A DNA stretch of 64,000 bases from Flavobacterium fluviatile (GTDB lineage Bacteria > Bacteroidota > Bacteroidia > Flavobacteriales > Flavobacteriaceae): NCBI RefSeq assembly GCF_010645065.1, contig NZ_JAADZW010000002.1:124001-188000 (forward strand), in the 5' to 3' direction. Positions 60,881 through 64,000 of this stretch are shown here, in pieces. Position 1 is the first letter of the stretch. Each line of letters starts with the position of its first letter. The notes beneath the pieces were generated by a model. The model ran no database searches. It was not told where the DNA came from and saw only the letters and a program-made list of their open reading frames with translations. The position numbers were made by a program, and so were the translations under genes.

Positions 60881-61879
60881 TTATAGTTTATGAGGTGTAA
60901 ATGGATAGTCTTCTTGTGCGTATACTACATCGTATAATTGTTGCAAGTCCGGATATGGAGATTCTTCAGCGAATTTCACACATTCGTCAACCAGATCTTT
61001 AACTCTTTGGTCGATTACATCAATTTCTTCCTGAGTAGCATATTTTTGATCCATAATTACATCAAGCACCTGGGTAATCGGATCGATTTTTTTGTATTCT
61101 TCAACCTCGTCTTTAGAACGGTATAATTGTGCATCAGACATTGAGTGTCCTCTGTAACGGTACGTTTTCATTTCAAGGAAAGTTGGTCCGTCTCCTCGAC
61201 GTGCTCTTTCGATAGCTTCGTGCATTGCTTCGGCAACTTTTACCGGATTCATTCCGTCAACTGGTCCGCAAGGCATTTCGTAACCTAAACCTAATTTCCA
61301 GATGTCAGTGTGGTTAGCAGTTCTTTCTACAGAAGTTCCCATTGCGTAACCATTGTTTTCAACGATAAACACAACTGGTAATTTCCACAACATAGCCATG
61401 TTGAAGGCTTCGTGTAAAGAACCTTGTCTGGCAGCACCATCACCAAAATAAGTCATAGTTACTCCACCTGTTTCAAAATATTTATCAGCGAAAGCCAAAC
61501 CAGCTCCTACCGGTATTTGTCCGCCTACGATTCCGTGACCTCCGTAAAAGCGGTGTTCTTTTGAGAAAATATGCATAGAACCTCCCATACCTTTAGAAGT
61601 TCCTGTTGCTTTCCCTAAAAGTTCAGCCATAACACGTCTTGGGTCAACTCCCATACCAATTGGCTGAACGTGATTTCTGTATGCAGTAATCATTTTGTCT
61701 TTAGTCAGGTCCATAGCATGTAAAGCTCCTGCTAATACTGCTTCCTGACCATTGTAGAGGTGAAGAAATCCTCTGACTTTTTGTTGGATGTATAATGCTG
61801 CAAGTTTGTCTTCAAACTTTCTCCAAAGCAGCATGTCTTCATACCACTTTAAGTAAACCTCTTTTGTAACTTCTTTCAT
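60881..61879 (-). CDS. pdhA: Pyruvate dehydrogenase E1 component, alpha subunit
   Basis: A 332-residue ThDP-binding alpha subunit. The cofactor motif runs from YFGDGAARQGSLHEAFNMA to FIVENNGYAMGTSVER. The YRYRGHSMSDAQLYRSKDEV loop is typical of heterotetrameric E1. It pairs with an E1 beta that is not in the window. Two CAAAAATA boxes (TATTTTTG on the coding strand, 61938-61945 and 61984-61991) are candidate promoters; the nearer lies 59 nt upstream of the ATG. Confidence 0.94.
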   Translation of the reverse strand: MKEVTKEVYLKWYEDMLLWRKFEDKLAALYIQQKVRGFLHLYNGQEAVLAGALHAMDLTKDKMITAYRNHVQPIGMGVDPRRVMAELLGKATGTSKGMGGSMHIFSKEHRFYGGHGIVGGQIPVGAGLAFADKYFETGGVTMTYFGDGAARQGSLHEAFNMAMLWKLPVVFIVENNGYAMGTSVERTANHTDIWKLGLGYEMPCGPVDGMNPVKVAEAMHEAIERARRGDGPTFLEMKTYRYRGHSMSDAQLYRSKDEVEEYKKIDPITQVLDVIMDQKYATQEEIDVIDQRVKDLVDECVKFAEESPYPDLQQLYDVVYAQEDYPFTPHKL

Positions 61880-62040
61880 CTGAATTCTTTCTTTTGCTAA
61901 AGTTGTTTTTTTGTGTTATCAATTATCACCTATAACGCAAAAATAGTTTCCTCCCACAAATTTGCGCCCGAAGGGTCGGGATGCAAAAATAAGACATTAC
62001 ATTTAAGAACTAAAATTTAAAAGCTGTTTTTTGGCTTTTT

Positions 62041-62523
62041 TTACAAGAACTTTTTATCAAACATCAAAGGGAGCAGGTTTTTGAGGGATGCAGATTGATA
62101 AATTGCACCAATTTCTCCCATAAAATAGATTTCTATAGGGGTGTCTTGCTTTATTTCGTATTCTGCAATTGATTGCCGGCATGCCCCGCAGGGTGGAATG
62201 GGTACTTGTGTTTGGTTGGTGTCAGAAGCGGCAGTAATTGCCATTTTTAAAATTTTAGCTTCCGGATAAATGCTTCCTGCCTGGAAAATACCCACGCGTT
62301 CTGCGCATAATCCTGAAGGGTAAGCTGCATTTTCCTGATTTGATCCTAAAATAATTTTTCCGTTATCCAGTAATAATGCTGCACCAACTTTAAATTGAGA
62401 ATAAGGTGCATACGCTTTTTTACGGATCTCAACAGCCTGGCTCATTAAATTCTGAATTTCATTTGGCAATTCTTCTAAGGTATCGAAAATCGAAAATGAT
62501 GATGTTATGGTTATTTTTTTCAT
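62041..62523 (-). CDS. cdd: Cytidine deaminase
   Basis: A 160-residue zinc deaminase for cytidine/deoxycytidine salvage. The zinc site is CAERVGIF (the Cys-type first ligand of tetrameric Cdd) with PPCGACRQSIAEY. KKAYAPYSQFKVGAALL is the usual N-terminal substrate motif. I start at ATG 62523. The frame is open to 62625, but that part overlaps the 3' end of porV. Confidence 0.92.
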   Translation of the reverse strand: MKKITITSSFSIFDTLEELPNEIQNLMSQAVEIRKKAYAPYSQFKVGAALLLDNGKIILGSNQENAAYPSGLCAERVGIFQAGSIYPEAKILKMAITAASDTNQTQVPIPPCGACRQSIAEYEIKQDTPIEIYFMGEIGAIYQSASLKNLLPLMFDKKFL

Positions 62524-62599
62524 TGTTTTTAAGGGAAAAAAAATCCAAATTCCTTTTATAGAAATTTGGATTTGATATTGCTTTTTATTTCTGATCAGA

Positions 62600-63790
62600 T
62601 TAATACTCTTCGTATTTCTCTCCAAAATTAAATGTTAATGAGAAGCGAAGTGTATTTTCTAACGGATTTTTAACTTTTGAAGCGGAGAATAAGTACGAAA
62701 CATCCACTTTTACAATGTTGTATTTGAATCCTGCTCCTAATGAGAAAAATTGTACGGCACCTTTTTCAGGACTTTGGTGGTAATATCCTGCACGCATCGA
62801 AAAGGAATCCTGATAGGTATATTCTCCTGATAAACTATAGGTAATTTCTTTTAATTCTTCACTAAAACCATCCGGTGCATCACCAAAAGATTTAAAAATG
62901 CCCGGTACCCAGCCGATAGAATTATATTCGTTATTAGCTTCCTGAACGCCATCGCTTTCTCCTGCATCTTCAGTATCTCCATCATTATTTAAATCAATAG
63001 GTACAGGAATTTGGGGAGTAGGGACAAGTAGTTTGGTGAATTCCAGACCAACTGCTACCTTGTTATAATCATCTAATATAAAATCAAAACCTCCACCTAT
63101 TCTTAAATTAGCAGGAAGGAAATTTGAGCCATTATCAGAATCACTTAAATCATAATTAATTTTTGGTCCAAGATTCTGAAAGTTAAAACCGGCTCTCCAT
63201 CTACCGTTAAAATCTCTATAGGCAACTTCTTCAGACTGGTAAAATCCGGCAACATCAAACGCAAAAGATCTTGCCGCAGATAAACTTTGCCCTTCAGTTG
63301 TGATTCCTAAATTTGAACTAATGAACCTTGCCCCTACCGCCATAGAGAACATTTCACTTAATTTCAATGAATAGGATCCGTCAATAGCATATTCTGAAGG
63401 CTTGACAGTATTGATATTTGTTCCGTCAGTTGTTAAATCGATATCTCCAATACTAAAATAACGGACACTTCCGGCAAAAGCACTTCGTTCGTTAATTTTA
63501 TTGTAATAGGTTACCTGACTTAGTGAAATGTCATTAACTAAATCAGTTAAATAAGGAGTGTAGCTGACAGAAAATCCTTGCTTGTCAATTGAAAATGCAT
63601 ATTTCGCAGGATTCCATTGTTGGGAGAATACATCTGCAGATGTTGCAACTCCCTGATCGCCAAGACCGGCAGCTCTTGCATCAGCTGCAACTTGTAAAAA
63701 TGGAACTCCTGTGGTAATTGGTCTGTCTTGTGCTTTAGCAAACGATATAATAATAAAATAAAATAATAATAAAGGGGATATTTTTTTCAT
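62600..63790 (-). CDS. porV: Type IX secretion outer-membrane protein PorV (LptO)
   Basis: A 396-residue outer-membrane barrel with a signal peptide (ISPLLLFYFIIISFAKAQ). Early ITTGVPFLQVAADARAAGLG and QQWNPAKYAF match the FadL-like PorV family that hands cargo to the cell surface in type IX secretion, and the last strand is NTLRFSLTFNFG. The gene just upstream is porU, its known functional partner. This agrees with the gldA/D/E genes elsewhere in the window. Confidence 0.9.
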   Translation of the reverse strand: MKKISPLLLFYFIIISFAKAQDRPITTGVPFLQVAADARAAGLGDQGVATSADVFSQQWNPAKYAFSIDKQGFSVSYTPYLTDLVNDISLSQVTYYNKINERSAFAGSVRYFSIGDIDLTTDGTNINTVKPSEYAIDGSYSLKLSEMFSMAVGARFISSNLGITTEGQSLSAARSFAFDVAGFYQSEEVAYRDFNGRWRAGFNFQNLGPKINYDLSDSDNGSNFLPANLRIGGGFDFILDDYNKVAVGLEFTKLLVPTPQIPVPIDLNNDGDTEDAGESDGVQEANNEYNSIGWVPGIFKSFGDAPDGFSEELKEITYSLSGEYTYQDSFSMRAGYYHQSPEKGAVQFFSLGAGFKYNIVKVDVSYLFSASKVKNPLENTLRFSLTFNFGEKYEEY

Positions 63791-63835
63791 TATATTAAGT
63801 AAGGTGTTAGTTATGTTGTTAGTTGTGCAAATATA

Positions 63836-64000
63836 TTATAGAATAACAAGTTTTTCATACTTTTCTGCTTTTTTGTTTGTTAAATTAGATTTAACAGTGA
63901 GTTTGTAAATGTAAACACCTTTTCCAATTCTGTCTCCGAAATCATCCTTGCCATCCCATGAAATATCCCTTGATAAAAAACCTTCTGTAGTAACAATCTG
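63836..64000 (-). CDS. porU: Type IX secretion sortase PorU, C-terminal end only
   Basis: The last 54 residues of a larger minus-strand gene are visible, open to the window edge. WDGKDDFGDRIGKGVYIYKL is a FlgD-Ig-like terminal domain and the chain ends KAEKYEKLVIL. This is how PorU, the Cys-peptidase that processes and attaches type IX cargo, ends in Flavobacteriia. Position 45 nt upstream of porV supports it. The identity is inferred, since the catalytic part is outside the window. Confidence 0.7.
   Translation of the reverse strand, partial: QIVTTEGFLSRDISWDGKDDFGDRIGKGVYIYKLTVKSNLTNKKAEKYEKLVIL

Noticed and set aside
1..64000. tRNA or rRNA genes
   Set aside because: No cloverleaf-like segment with a TTCGA-type T arm and no rRNA signature was noticed on either strand; a covariance-model scan would be needed to exclude one fully.

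Overview
The window looks like a Flavobacterium chromosome (phylum Bacteroidota). The DNA is AT-rich. Promoters fit the Bacteroidota pattern TTG - about 20 nt - TAnnTTTG. Shine-Dalgarno sequences are almost absent. Lineage markers are present: the gliding genes gldA, gldE and gldD, the type IX secretion genes porV and porU, an RNase G next to an HU gene, and an alpha-2-macroglobulin/PbpC pair. No rRNA, tRNA, CRISPR array, prophage or intact transposase was seen.

Region 1 (1-12.2 kb) is a sulfur assimilation block. It holds a 5'-truncated metZ, a frame-broken RDD membrane gene, an Rrf2-type regulator, two divergent TauE/SafE permeases, cysH (4Fe-4S APS-reductase type), cysD, cysN, a sulfite reductase carrying a HEPN-like C-terminal domain, two siroheme enzymes and a ferredoxin-NADP reductase. 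Both permease promoters carry the same operator-like 16-mer in mirror orientation, a plausible target of the Rrf2 protein. There is no APS kinase, so the route appears to be sulfate to APS to sulfite to sulfide, with MetZ placing sulfide into homocysteine.

Region 2 (12.2-20.5 kb) is a small accessory patch with an antitoxin, a decayed RelE/ParE toxin and a second antitoxin-like stub. A SAM-I riboswitch then leads a methionine cluster: methionine synthase split into two genes (334 + 891 aa) and metF. The two metH genes are separated by a 1.9-kb repeat island. It contains a DUF1016/YhcG-type nuclease gene flanked by near-identical direct repeats, and a 186-bp palindromic MITE-like element with a perfect 10-bp target duplication.

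Region 3 (20.5-32.8 kb) holds mixed metabolism genes (a methyltransferase, a PLP decarboxylase, an esterase, dgt, dxs, tadA), gldA, outer-membrane proteins, a TonB-like lipoprotein and a Fic protein with a palindromic operator. Region 4 (33-47.4 kb) has the alpha-2-macroglobulin/PbpC pair, RNase G, a 30-aa very basic protein, HU, and mutY-ssb-gldE-gldD. Region 5 (47.4-64 kb) has an HMA lipoprotein, an EamA transporter, a catalytic plus non-catalytic M16 peptidase pair, rplU-rpmA, AsmA, MiaE, a glycosyltransferase, an AraC remnant, pdhA-pdhC, cdd, porV and the 3' end of porU.

A feature running through the whole window is a family of eight intergenic structured elements. They share an asymmetric internal loop while both the basal and distal stems change by compensatory substitution, which indicates selection on RNA (or single-strand) structure. 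Several classes of REP-like palindromes fill the remaining spacers.
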